43,654 bases of DNA from Silene noctiflora (taxonomy: Eukaryota; Streptophyta; Magnoliopsida; Caryophyllales; Caryophyllaceae): assembly GCA_009801015.1 (NCBI GenBank), contig VHZZ01000691.1, forward strand, positions 51,081 through 94,734. Reading direction: 5' to 3'. The notes beneath the pieces were generated by a model. It was given only the letters and a program-made list of their open reading frames with translations, was not told where the DNA came from and searched no databases. Position numbers and translations under genes: made by a program. How positions within the stretch are numbered: the first letter of the stretch is position 1; each line of letters begins with the position of its first letter. This document shows positions 9,341 through 21,900 of the stretch, piece by piece.

Positions 9341-10188
9341 CTAGTATAGATCCCGTGCAAATGCACGGTATTTTAGATACAAATATTTGAAAATTTTACA
9401 ATTAATTAAACTAATGCAATTTACTTCCATTTTGAAAATAGTAGAAAATTTGCATATATAATTCCATGGAGATATTTTATTAGCCTTATTTGTGTAAAAG
9501 TAAAACAAAGATTAATGTTATAAAATTAATTAGGAGATAAATATTTTTTAATTGTAAATATAGATAGTCAACATCCTCTATATACTAAAAGATTAACAAA
9601 GTTATGATTTTTCCCGCTCAAGTTTCCCCCTTAAATACTCACCTTCTAATAGTGGTCCACAATCTCATTAATTAATTGAGTTTATAATCTTCTTTTTATT
9701 TATATGCCATAAATAAATAAAATCATCTTCTTATGGTTTTCTCTCATAATCCTCTTACGGTTCCTTCCAAATAATTCTATCTAAATAAAGAAACAAGTAA
9801 AACTTTATTTCTTTAAATTATTATATTTTTATTAAAATATAATCTTATAATTAAACTTAATCTTATAATTAAATTCAAAATTATGATTTTTCATTAAAAT
9901 AATATAAAATTGATGTTAAACTATAAACTAGGTTGGTAAATTTTTCATTAAATGCAATATTATATAAAATCATGAATTTTATGGTAAAAAATATATAGAT
10001 TTCATAAAATACACCTCTTATAACTTTAGTTTTTCATTATAAATAATACTCTATATATACCGCGCATTGCGCGAGATCTATACTAGTTAACTAATCAGGA
10101 AATAAATACTATCTAGCAGAATATCACTTGGGCGGGAAATTTGAGTGGGAGAATTTAAAGATNTGTTAATCTTTTAGTATATAGGGGA
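9341..10188 (-). mobile_element. Non-autonomous Helitron (copy 1), interrupted by another Helitron
   Basis: On the minus strand it starts TCCCCTATATACTAAAAG and ends with the hairpin CCGTGCATTTGCACGG, 8 bases and CTAG. It lies between A and T, the Helitron target. It resembles the copies at 33331 and 36579. Without the inserted element at 9574-10086 it is about 335 bp, the family size. It encodes no protein. The N at 10163 falls here; the 33331 copy has g at that place. Confidence 0.85.
9574..10086 (+). mobile_element. Non-autonomous Helitron (copy 2), nested in copy 1
   Basis: It starts TCCTCTATATACTAAAAGAT after an A (9573) and ends with the hairpin CGCGC-ATT-GCGCG (10061-10073), 9 bases and CTAG before a T (10087). 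It cuts copy 1 between gatagtcaaca and ttaactaatcagg, a join that is intact in the 33331 copy. Its interior differs from copy 1, so it is a different subfamily with the same 5' end. Confidence 0.85.
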
Positions 10189-10664
10189 TTTATCAGATAT
10201 TTTTAACAAACGTATGAAAATAACATGAATATGAATGCAGATTACGTGCACTCGAGTGTTAAAACACAATCGTATCAAGAGTGAGAGGAATAAAACCGAT
10301 ACAAAAACACTAAGTAGTCGTTAAGATACGTATTAAGAACAATGTTACAATTACATAGCTGCTGCATTTTTCTGTTGACGGCATAATTCATAAAATCCTA
10401 CATAAAACATATACGGAGTATATAACCAAATCGAAGAACAATGTTACAATGATTATGCTACATACAATACAATGTTGACTGACTGCTCTCATTTGTAATT
10501 GGAAAAATATTTCTCGACACGAGTTGTAACAAGCTAATGTGCCAAAAAGAGGGGGGAAATAATCAAACTCGTAATGTTATGTACATAGTACACTCAATAA
10601 GTCGATATATAATATATTGCACCAACAAAATGGCTATGTGCAAAAAAAAGAAGGCAAAAATTTC
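10189..10664. other. 3' flank of the MAP4K gene
   Basis: Holds the presumed 3'UTR of the minus-strand MAP4K gene next to 10665. No other gene or element is recognised. Confidence 0.4.
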
Positions 10665-13600
10665 CTATGTCGGTTTTAGATCACGAGAAGCATGTCCATG
10701 CCATCTGCAAATGAAGATAACAATTTGCTCGGGTCATGACCAAAAGAAGTTTTAAGTTGTGCAAAGCATTACAAATAATGTTATGAAGTGAAAAAGAAAA
10801 TCTAGAATCTCGAATGGTTCGTATTTAGATGTGCAAAATGCAACTGAAGTCTCTGCAATGAACCGTGTTTTGAATACCAGAATACAAATGTGCTATATTG
10901 GAGGAGAGGCTTAGCTAGGGTCGTGTTCTCGTGTTTCAGTTATTCTGGTTAACCCATTATATCATTGAGAAGAATACAATTGTCAAACAACAACACATAG
11001 AAACCTCAAGGGCTCCCACAGTAGGGCGAGGGTTGGATTAGTCGCAGAGGCATTTAATGCAGCGAGTTCTCAAGACTTGGCAGTTTCGGTGTAATAATGT
11101 AAAAATTTTATAAACAAATGTCGAAATATTACCTAATCTTCTATACAAAAGGCCAGAATATAAATTTAATCCGACTAATGACCCCACACCATGACCTCCA
11201 AGGTTCCTGACTACGCCACTAGATCAGAAGTAAGAAACTTTACGGCACCAACCTTGTATTGATAAGTGAAAACAAGAAGGCTATTTCCACATGATTCATA
11301 AAATATTTTCTTCACATCAAGGGGAAAAGAATTATGGCACCAACCTTGAAAGCAGAAACCTTGCAAGAGGACTCATGTTTGGATTCGAAAGAAACTCTTT
11401 GGTCTGCGGCTTTTTCTTACTATCCTCCTCAACAGCCTTTTTATTAGGTGTTGAGAAAATGTGGACTGCTAACTCTTGCATATCTTTTAACGAGGGATCC
11501 CTGGAACTGGCAAAATATTCAAAATTTTCAATTTAGAGACAAATAGCAGTAATAATTTCACGTGATTAACATAAGATATATACCTTCCAAGCCGATGAAG
11601 CAGCCTACTGATAAGGACGTCAGAAGCGCCAGGTTTTCTCCGCTCCATATCAATAAGGGCATTTCTGACAGCACGAACAGTCCCTTCTGAATCCTCAGCA
11701 ATCACCTATTTCATGGTTTGCAATATTTTCATGAAGCTTCTCACAGACAATGTTATTCTAAATATGTGCTGTATTTACACAAAAAAAAAAAAAAAAGAGT
11801 TTATGTGCTCCCATGCATTGACCTTTCGCAACCTGACAAGCTGACATCTCATTGTGAACTTCCCTCAAGCAGCCAGAATATGTAACATTTCTTTTTGTCA
11901 TGTTAAGTTTATACTCGTACGCGTTTTTTGGTATTGAAATATGGCGGAATAAAACAAAATGGCTCGAACAAATGTTTTCTCCTACGTTTTGAAGTGGCAG
12001 CCAATCAATGAAATTCTCGATGTAATTTTCATTATGGGCCGTCAAGAAACAACCTCTTTGTGTTTTCGCGGGTAAGGTTGCGTATATAATCCCTCCCTTG
12101 CCATCCTACCATAGGATAATGTTGCCGTTTAATTTCCCCACATAATATAATGCAATCTTATTTTGTTGCACACAACAGTTCACTGGGTCAGTTGTTATAC
12201 TTGGATAAAGAAAGTATCCCATTACAGCAATAAACAAGATATGATTTGAGCCAACCTCTTTCAGTGAAGGGATAAGCAGTGCCGATAATGCAGTAGATGA
12301 TGACACAATAGACATTCTGGCATTTTCATCATCATCATTTTTAGGTGAGCTTGAGAAAGCTCTCTGGACATCCAAGTTTTCACGACTTCGTCTACAATAG
12401 AAGCAAAGAGGAAACAATAAAGTCTTGTCCATTTGTAAACATTGTACAAATTAACAACATATAATGACTTTTCCTTCAAGAACATGGTAGTAGTCTCTGA
12501 CTAATAAGTAGAACTTGGTGATATACCTAGGAGACTCGGAACTATTTCGCATTTGATCGGATTTATCATCCTGCACGTCTTTATTGACTCTGTTCATTAC
12601 TGGTCTTTCACGTCCAGGACCTTTCCTCATCCCTTTCTGCATGGCGGCTTTTGCCTGTAACAAGTAATAAACAAAAAATTTAACCAGTTATGAGCACAAA
12701 AAGAGTCATTTAGACACTCTACAGCGAAAACTACAAGACCAAAACCAAGTCACTGCTTCACAAGTATCAGTCTCTGTGCAGCCGAAAATACTTTGATGTG
12801 AGAAATAGATGACATATAACTGCATAAAAATATCAAAAGTCGACCTCTGCAAGGTTAGAAGCACTGTCTTCATAAGAGGAAGAACTTCTTTCTTCATGCC
12901 CAAGTCTAGACTTGGGAGTTCGAGGAGACTCAGGTTCATCATGTTGACCACGAACAATAAGAGTGCCACTGGATGAGGTGTCCTCAAAAGAAGCATATGT
13001 GCTGCTAGACTGCCAAATGACAGGAAAAAAAGAACATAAATTAGTGTGGCAGGACTGGCAGCTAACTAAATTTGGCATTAATCAACAAATGAAACAATAG
13101 TCCTACACATACCCGAGTGCTTTGATTACTGCGTAAAGATGATGACTGCCGTCCTCTAGGAGATCGTACAACAACTGTTCCTGATCCACTTTGAGAACCC
13201 TCATCCTAAGAAAATTACAAGCACGAATGACATAGGAATTAAACATTGTGTAATGAAGCAAAAAAAATAAAAACACGATGACAACAGATAAAGATAGTTT
13301 CTTATTCCTCAAAGATTTCACACACAGAATTACAAATGACATAATTGGTTTTGATTCTGCTAAACGCTATACCTCATCTCTGGAATATCTGCCAAGAGAA
13401 ACTTCTGAAGATTCATACAGCCCATTACCAGATGAAACATGCCATTGGCTGTCTCCGTCAGAATTTCTCCTTGGAGTACCCACATTGTTTAACGTATCTT
13501 CTTTCTTAGCCTGCACCGGTGGCGGTCTCACAACACTACGGACTGTGCCAGCACTCTGAGACGCACCAATGCTGAAGTCCCATCCCTGATTCCTAAAAGT

Positions 13601-16600
13601 TTTTCCCTGATTGCTGAGGCTATTAATGTCAGTCAACTCATAAACAAAACAAAGATTTTTTATTTTTTTTAATGTTTTAACAGTCCAGCATTCACCCACC
13701 TAGATTTAACAGTTCCTTCGGTTCTCGGTTCTCTGGTTACCTTGACAGTGTCGGAACCCTCACCATAAGCTTTGAAATTACTCCTGACATTGTCAATATC
13801 ATCCTTCACGTGATACTTGGGACGTTCTCTAAGAGAAGAATAGGATAGTTAGTTATACAGCTCCACATATTATGACAAGAAACAAACCATCAGTAACATA
13901 GGTGCCTGAGACATACTTTATTCTATCAAGAAGTCGGGGACTTTTCCTGGCATTCCTAATGAATCTGTGTTTTAAAAGTTCCTTTGCACTAGGCCTCTGA
14001 AACAAAGACAAAAATATATCTAAACAATTAGCAACGATTCATGGCTCAATCAAAAGCTATTCAACTAAAATCCAGGACAAAAATAGTTACTTCGGCTATT
14101 CAATTTGGTTGCCATACACATGTCCAACACGATACTCTAGGGCATGGAAATGATCGAAATCCTTACCCGTCAATTGCTAAATTCGCACTTTTCCTAGTGG
14201 ATTCGGAAAGAAACTATTGCATAACAAAGGTAGGTTATGGCATATGAAGCATATATGATTTTTGACAGTTTTGAGCCTATGTTTCGTACAGCTTTGCATT
14301 TCACTTTAAATATTGTCACTGTGTCATCAATTTAATCACATTTATGCTCCTAAGACGTCTCCCTGAGAATGTGTCCTCAGTTTAGGATAGAGTCCCTATG
14401 TCCCATACTCTTTTAAGTCATGACGAGTTCGACACTTGGATACGTACCCAAGTCAAACACCCCTACCCTCTGAGTATCATGGATTGTAAAAGAGAAGTTC
14501 CTCAGAACAAAGTATTTCAGTAGTCTGTCCAACAAATGTTGGGTATTTTTCGAAGTTTGAACATAAGAGAAGTAAATAGACTTAGCATAGAGCATCTTCA
14601 TACTTATGATTAAGCAAAAAAATTTGCAACTTCAACCAAATAATTGGAACTTAAAATTTCATGTTAACACATAACAATACATGTTATCTTCACCAACAGA
14701 AGAGTCTACTAATAGTAGACCCGACTATATTTAGGTTACAATTCAAGAAAAGGAGTTACATTTTGCTCCTATATTAAACCATATTATCTCGAAATATACT
14801 ACGTAAGTACGTAATCATTAACCTATGACCAGCTACAATAAAAATACACAAATTATTGTGATGTACTCCATAACTCGCAAGAGTTCCACCTTGTCCAAGC
14901 CTTCAGAGGAAACCATATCAAACAAGGGATGAGGGGATGGGTTGTCAGGGATATATTCATATATGCAGTTATGCATAAAACATGTCACAGTGTAAACTCA
15001 AAAGAAGGAAACTTGCCTCAGCAGGGACTTTCCGAAGACATAACGAGACAAATTCTTTCATGGGCCGAGAGAAATGGTCATCTAACTGCATGCAAGAAAT
15101 ATTCAATCTACTGTGAGTTAAGAAAAAAGAATATTCAGCGTACAAAATTTATGTTATTCCAAACCAATATTTATGAAGGCAAGAAGCCAAGAACCGTAGC
15201 CAACCTGCGGAGGATTTTCCCGAGGTATGATAAAAAGCACTCTCATGGGGTGAAGATCTGCCAGTGGGGGTTCCCCCTTTGCCATTTCAATTGCAGTTAT
15301 GCCGAGAGACCATATATCTGCCTACATCAAGAAAACACAAGTAATAAAGAAAGCATTATTGACAAGTGTTAAAGGGATGAATGAATGAAAACATTCAAAA
15401 GGAAAGATGAGACATATGTTGATACTTCCAAAGTTTTCATGTAAATTACAAAATACATTCAAATACCTTCTCATTGTAGCCATCCGAATTCTGGATTACC
15501 TCTGGAGCCATCCAAAATGGTGTTCCAACAAATGTCTGACACAGAGAATACATTTGAACAGAGTTAACAATCCATACATTAAACCTACTAAATCACCGTT
15601 AAGCTTTCGGGTGACATCTATCAGTTGCTTGTTATGCTTTAACTGAACACACATTAATAAATTTTCCGGCCACATGGAGGGTCAGTGCCTACCATTAATT
15701 CATATGATGCTTCTACAGAATATACCAGACACAAAACCAGTTCAAAACAAGTAGAATGAGAAGTTATCTCATGTGATAATTGAAAACAGTAGAGAAACCA
15801 GAAAAAATTGCTCAGTCTAGCAATGATGACCAACTACAAAGTCTAGCAATGAGGACTGCCAAGTTACAACTACAAACATCCGATTAGTGTGATCTCACTC
15901 AGCAACACACTCAGAATTTCTGTACACATACCCCATTTTCTTTTACGTAGGTTTTCTCTGCTCTTAGTTAGCTCTTTTATATTTTCATTTTTCTTTCTTC
16001 ACTTTCTTTAACTCGTTTTTTATACTTGTGTTTTCCACCCTTCAAGATGACAGTTCCGAATGGCAGTTTATCTAAGCCAACTGAAATAATTTTGGTACAA
16101 AAGCTGTGTCGTTTTCCAAAAAATGATAATATGGAATAAAGACAAAAAGGTAATGACGGACTAACTCCTTCACATAAAAGAGTTAGATATACTCACAATC
16201 TATCACTGCTAATCTTATCTACAAAGAGAGGTGAAGTCAAGTCTTTGGAACACCTGGCCCAACTATACAGTTTCAAAAATGAAATTTCAACTCTTGATGT
16301 AAAGTAGCAATATCATCACATATATAGTGATGCAACCCTTTTCACCCAGGTGCACACCAAATAACCGTTCTCATTTGAGTCCATTTTCCCTAAATTTTGT
16401 CTCCTTGATGTTTATTCCACTGCACACTTTCCCCTTATTTTTCTCTTCACCAACCATTAATGTTTCTCTTTCCTCTCACCTCGCGTAGTAACATCTCCAC
16501 CTTCGATCACACATCTATGCATTGTTCGCTGTTTCTCTTTTTCTCTCTTTCCCTCTCCCTCGAATTGGCGTTCCAATCCATAGTATGACCCCCTACCCGT

Positions 16601-19600
16601 AGTGTCAATGAAGGCAGAGGACAATCACAAGGGAAGCTAGGTTATTTTGCCGTGGAGCTAGTGGAGGAGGAGATAGTGGTAAATTAAGATATGAGGGTCG
16701 CTGGGTTGGATTGATGGTAGCTGAGGCGGGTATGTGTAGGTCAGCAGTCGCCGTGGGGGTCGATAGTGGCTGAGAGTGTCGCCAGGTGTTGGGTGATGTC
16801 GAAGGGGTTTAAGGTGTGCCTGGGTAACAGAAAACTTGTATTGTTGTTTGCTTAAAACTTTCCAAATTGTAAACGTACATTATTGGCCCAAAAAGAATAA
16901 CATAAACTGATGTTTCAAAGTAGTATCTAACATTCACGTTATTAAGCTATGTGATATGTTATACATGTAAATTATCATAATGTCAGTGACACAAAATATG
17001 CAACTCACTACAACAAGATTTGCGGCTTTGCCTCATGCCTTATGCCAAGACTCCAAGAAACCTATCGCCTTAGTTCATCCCCATGTTATCTGAAACAATG
17101 CAGCTTAAGAACCCCCACGAACTTTGCACGTCTCTAAAGAGAATAGTGCATGTTATTTTAACTGATATGTTTCTGAAAACTAAGAAATCTACAATAAAAT
17201 TTCATCATCCATGCTAGATATAAGTTCAAAGACTGTCAGAAAGGCCTACTTGATTTCAGCATTAAAGAAAGACCCAACAGCTACTGTCACAACATCAGTA
17301 ACTAAAATAGGCTAAAAACTAGACTGGCAGGTACATCATAAATCAGAAACTACGCTCAAAAGACAACACATTAATACTATACCTTTCGGCGAGATATAGT
17401 CTTCGTCAACTGTGCAGAGACGCCAAAATCTGCAACCTTAACCAAAGACAATGCATGAGAAGAATATTAACTGACATCCTATTCTCCATGCTTCAGGATA
17501 TATGGACCAAATAAATGGCTCGTAAACTCTCTATACTCCCATGATGCAAAACATGGTTCAGGGTCTTTGTTTATGGGTCTCATAGATACATTTCCCGTGT
17601 TACTACAGTCTATTTCCCTCCATTCCCCCTCCCTTCCTTCCTCTTTCTCCTTCCCCTCCCTTTCACTCTCATTTTTTACCCAAGCAAGGCCTACAAGTTT
17701 CTGAGAGCATGATACCTTAACATCGCCATTCTCAGTCAGCAAAATATTTGCAGCTGCAAAAATTTAAAAAGTATTGTCAGTAAAGAGTACAATTTGAGGC
17801 TACGAACATGAACACACAACTCGAATTCATACAATGTCCAGAAATTACAACAAAAAAGAAAAGAAAGCATTCACTAGAAGTTTCGTCAACTTGAAGAAAT
17901 TGAAAGGTCCCCCACCTTTAATGTCTCTGTGAATTTTGCCTTCAGCATGAAGATAATCAATGGCATGAAGCAAATCACGCAAGATACAGGCTATCGATGT
18001 TTCTTCAAGAGGATGGCCTGGTTGTAGCTGCATAGACATAGTCAAATTAAAAGACAAATACAATATTCACAGAGCATCCCTGTACAAACTATGATAACAA
18101 GTACACCATGCTGAGCGAAAAGGAGATAACCAAACTTTACAAAGGTATAAGATCAAGACAGAACAAATCACTTCAATGTCTGAACTCGGAATTTCCGCCA
18201 TTCGCTCCAAAGAGTATGCTAAATATCACCACAAATACAGCAGCAGTACATACATAAATGTATAAAACGTGACCACTTTAGAGTTTATACTTTATAGCAT
18301 AGCAAACCCATAAATGTGTGAGCAATATAACAAAAAGACGTGGAAAGGCCCTCATAAACTAGATTAGATAGGACAGATCTATGGTATATATCACATAGAG
18401 AATCCGTGTTCGACAGATTCCAAGGCACCAAAATTTGTAGGATACTCAGAAATGACAGATCAACAAACCATGTCCAATTATATCAAATCAAGAATATTCT
18501 ATGTTTAGTTTGAATATGTTGTGGACACTCCAAGAATAGAAATGTGACAAAGTATAGATGTACACTGCCTAAACGTGAAGTTGTAAACTAACGAGCATCA
18601 AGTAACTCCTGATTAGTACAGCTGCACCATTCAAAGTAATTAAAGATTCAATATAATGAACCCTCCGAAATTTAGCGTGATAAAAAAAAAGAGAGAGAGA
18701 GAAGAAAAGGAGAAAACTTGCATGAAGCTTTAGATCAAAAGTCGAACATTTTTCATGTTATTAATGTGTCCTATGTAATACACACAGCTTAGGTCTTCCT
18801 GAAGTGTGCTCTTAATGAGTTGCTACAATTTACCCTGACAATAAAAATGCGGAGATATAATAATGCCACAGAAGTTGAAGTAAGCAAAAGAGGAAAAAGG
18901 CAAGAGGCAGATATCAGTAACTTACTAGGTCGGCAACGGAACCACCAGCCATGTATTCCATTATTATCCATAATTTTGTTTGGTGTAGATAAGAGCCATA
19001 GTACTCAGTGATGTATGGCGATCGGCATTGGGACAAAACTGATATTTCCTGAGTGAGTAGAAGATTAAGTTTAATAAAAATTTCCGCAGCCAATATCAGG
19101 TAGTAATATATAATGATCGTCTGAAAAGACATGCCTTTTGAATATCTTCAATTTCATCTTCGCTGGAAAAAGGAGAAACAGGAGAAATAGCCAAAAAACA
19201 CATGAGATGATCATTTCGAGAAGGGGGAGGGGGGGTAATATGGGATGCCCTATAAGGTTCTAGATACGGTGCACAGAGTTTAAATCTTGACCAGTAAGGA
19301 TAATCCATCAGTAACATGAAATAACAATTTCCCCAACTTTTTGGATTTCTTATATCTTTTAGCTGTCGAGCAATTCAAGTTGGCACATTGAGGGTCCTTA
19401 GTACCTGAGACACGGGTAAGGTTGCCTACATCTGACCCCATTACAACAATAAGTGGGGAACTTTGTGAAGCCGAGGTAATGTTGTATTGAGAACAGACGA
19501 AATTTCAAGAGTTAACACCCAAAAGGTCAGACAATCAAAAGCAATCACAAACTCAGCAATCAAGGAATCTTGATTTTGAGAATGAGGATCCGCTCCAAAA

Positions 19601-20928
19601 GATGTAGCAGTTGCTTTTCTTTCACAAGTGGCGTGTATACTTTATACAAGATTTCCAACAAAATAAATGATCTCTTCATGTTCTTAGACATGAGAATTCA
19701 CTCTATTTTGCCTAGGAAATGAGAAAATGGCGATGGTTGCAGATGAAAATATGTTTATTGGCCCCAAACAAGTCTTTCACAATCTTGAAGCTCGATAGGC
19801 AATGCAGCATTAGAAGGTATCGTGATCAAGAAACCAGCTGAATTGATATTTCATTAATGTCTGCCACGTTTCAGAAACAAAAAAACTAGCTTAAAGCGAT
19901 GGGCCCATGGCCTATACCAAAGCTACCTTGTTACCCTAATCAGCTGCTAAAACTGACAGTCTACTATTCCGTTTCTTACCTTTGAAAAAAAAAAAAAGAT
20001 GCACACTGAAACAATGAAAGCAAACAGAATTGAAAAAGTAATGTGTACGGAGACTCACGATTCCTCCAGGTCAATAACTTTAATGGCAACGACTTTGTTG
20101 AGCTCCTTATCAAAACTGAAAAACAAGCGAGAAAGCGATTAGGATTCAGATGAAAATACCAACTTACAATAAGAACTTGTAAAATGGCCGTATCACAGAG
20201 ACTAAGTTAGCATTACTAGGTTTCATTTCCTACTCAATCCTATCATTTCTATAACCATAGAACAAACCATCACAAACGAAGAATAATCCTAGAACTTCAT
20301 TATACCCAACTCATACTTTCAAATCAATAGAAAACTCAAAATTTATAAGCTTCATCATCACTACAAATAAAGTACAATGGCAAGGCTGAGCATCACTTTA
20401 TAAAATTCCAGTTCCTGATACAGTAATATCTAATATGAATAGTTCAAGACATTTCTTGAACCCATAGCACTACAAAAACCATAACCTAATTGCACAGAGA
20501 ATTCATAATTAGATCAAACGATAGTCCCATCCAACCAAAATCACCTATGGTATACCTATGTCCTATTAAATTAAACCGAAAAATATAAATCACCATATAT
20601 GCAACTACATTATTCTATCTTAATCATATTCATCATTCATCAAAGTTCAGCAATACAGTATAGTAAGTTTATTAACCTAATTCAAAATTCTACACCAAAT
20701 CACTTCCAGAGGTTGCGACAAACCAAAATCACATTCAATGTACAATAATGCAACAATTATAACTATCATAGAATAGCTGCAAAGAACATAATTCATCACT
20801 TCTCAATAGAACATGGCAAAGTGAGTTCCTTACCCTTTATAAACATCACCAAAAGATCCTCTTCCAATCAGCTCCAAATTATCAAATCTCGCCCCAGCCG
20901 CTTCCATAAACCCCTCCACATCCGCCAT
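10665..20928 (-). CDS. MAP4Ka-like: STE20/germinal-centre-type MAP4 kinase, MAP4K alpha-like, 20 exons, 687 aa
   Basis: Exons (minus): 20834-20928, 20059-20115, 19135-19162, 18926-19048, 17916-18027, 17716-17753, 17383-17436, 15467-15535, 15205-15321, 15017-15085, 13917-13996, 13700-13828, 13373-13619, 13113-13205, 12845-13009, 12527-12654, 12256-12391, 11584-11705, 11345-11506, 10665-10704. Every phase joins, giving 2064 nt. The N-terminal Ser/Thr kinase domain (about 15-265) has GRGSFG (22-27), catalytic VAIK Lys44, HRD (134-136), DFG (154-156) and [11 protein letters not shown] (173-183). The C-terminal half is Ser-rich, with repeated SGTVxVR and a [10 protein letters not shown] block, and ends near [14 protein letters not shown]. 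Length and layout match Arabidopsis At1g53165/At3g15220, cytoplasmic kinases of the MAP4K group. Introns after exons 3 and 10 use GC donors. Read-through of the last intron would end at LLSRLVP. The family call is very secure. Confidence 0.96.
12060..12115 (+). repeat. SINE 3'-end fragment in MAP4K intron 17
   Basis: cgggtaaggttgcgtatata, then atccctccc, matches the GGGTAAG-x-(C/T)TGCGTAC motif seen on the minus strand of 36900-37060. Only this short piece is recognisable. Confidence 0.4.
19385..19450 (+). repeat. SINE 3'-end fragment in MAP4K intron 2
   Basis: gagggtccttagtacctgag and cacgggtaaggttgcctaca, then tctgacccc, is the same conserved block as at 12060 and 36900 (minus). Confidence 0.4.
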
Positions 20929-20984
20929 TTCCCCTCAAAACAGCTAACCCTAACCCGGCAAGCCACAAATTATCTCCTTAATCA

Positions 20985-21345
20985 TGCATTATCACACTCC
21001 TCCACGCCTAAATCCGGCTCACACTGTACCTCTTCTCCAACAACTCAACCGCATACACTATAACTCCCTTTAAATTACACTAAAATCAATACATAACTAG
21101 AATCCAACCCATAAACCTCCACACCTAAATCCAATTCAAACACATTGTACCTCTTCTTCAACAACTCAACCGCAAAATCTGTTAATCATACACAACAACT
21201 CGCATCAAATCACGCTAAAATCAACCCATAACCTAATCCAAAGCACAAAAACACATTGTACCTCTTCTTCAACAACGCAAAACCTGTTAAATTACACACA
21301 ACAACTCACATTAAATTAAGCTAAAATCAACACATAACTTACATC
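20985..21345. repeat. Degenerate tandem repeat (about 3 units of 100-125 bp) upstream of the MAP4K start
   Basis: The block acattgtacctcttcttcaa, then caac.c, recurs at about 21019, 21143 and 21253. It is followed each time by ttaaat(t/c)acac.. and gctaaaatcaac.cataac. The units have diverged. The array lies in the 5' leader or 5'UTR intron of MAP4K. Confidence 0.65.
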
Positions 21346-21408
21346 CAAAGTATAAACAAACGTAAACACTAAACGATCCGTCCTCAATACATATATACAC
21401 ACAAAAAT

Positions 21409-21725
21409 CGCGAATGCAACGCAACAACAAACAAAAAGCAGTGCTTTCACCATTAAAATCAAATTAATCACTTCAACAAACTCCGAAATCGACAGGCGAA
21501 CAACTACAACTATTTCATCGCGATTCTGATAAAATCTACACCGAAAACTGAAATTGTCAACACATAATACAAAAAAAATCGAGAATGCAACGCAACAAAC
21601 AAAAAACAGTGTTTTCACCATTAAAATCAAATTAATCACTTCAACGAACTCCGAAATCGATACACGAACAACTAATAACATCTATATTATCACGATTTCG
21701 ATAAAATCAACGACGAAAGCTGAAA
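21409..21725. repeat. Two-copy tandem duplication, about 173-bp period
   Basis: gaatgcaacgcaacaa..., cagtg.tttcaccattaaaa, tcaaattaatcacttcaac and aactccgaaatcga occur at about 21411-21495 and again at about 21583-21662. Both copies end in gataaaatc.ac..cgaaa.ctgaaatt. It is close to perfect in the middle and therefore recent. Confidence 0.8.
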
Positions 21726-21815
21726 TTAACGGATAATTTTCTGGTTTACTTCAAATCTGTAACAAAATTAGAACAAATAACAAAAACTGATAGTGATTAA
21801 GTATACAAAAATTAC

Positions 21816-21900
21816 CTGATTGAATCGAAGAACGCGAATTGGCGATCGAACTTCGAAGAGTGATGAACGAAGTTGTCAGTTAAGAAAATGGAGAAGTCAT
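21816..21900 (-). promoter_or_regulatory. Candidate noncoding first exon of the MAP4K gene
   Basis: The minus strand reads GATTCAATCAG|GTAATTTTTG, a good donor at 21815. An upstream leader exon joined over an intron to the exon with the ATG at 20928 is a common plant layout and would place the two tandem repeats in a 5'UTR intron. The matching acceptor near 20940-20960 is weak, so this is an inference. Confidence 0.35.

Noticed and set aside
14929-15372. 147-codon plus-strand ORF
   Set aside because: It overlaps MAP4K exons 9 and 10 in antisense and its translation has no family features; it is a shadow of the real gene.
21316-21681. 121-codon minus-strand ORF with an internal amino-acid repeat
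   Set aside because: It is the 173-bp tandem duplication read in frame. The repeat makes the ORF; there is no protein evidence.
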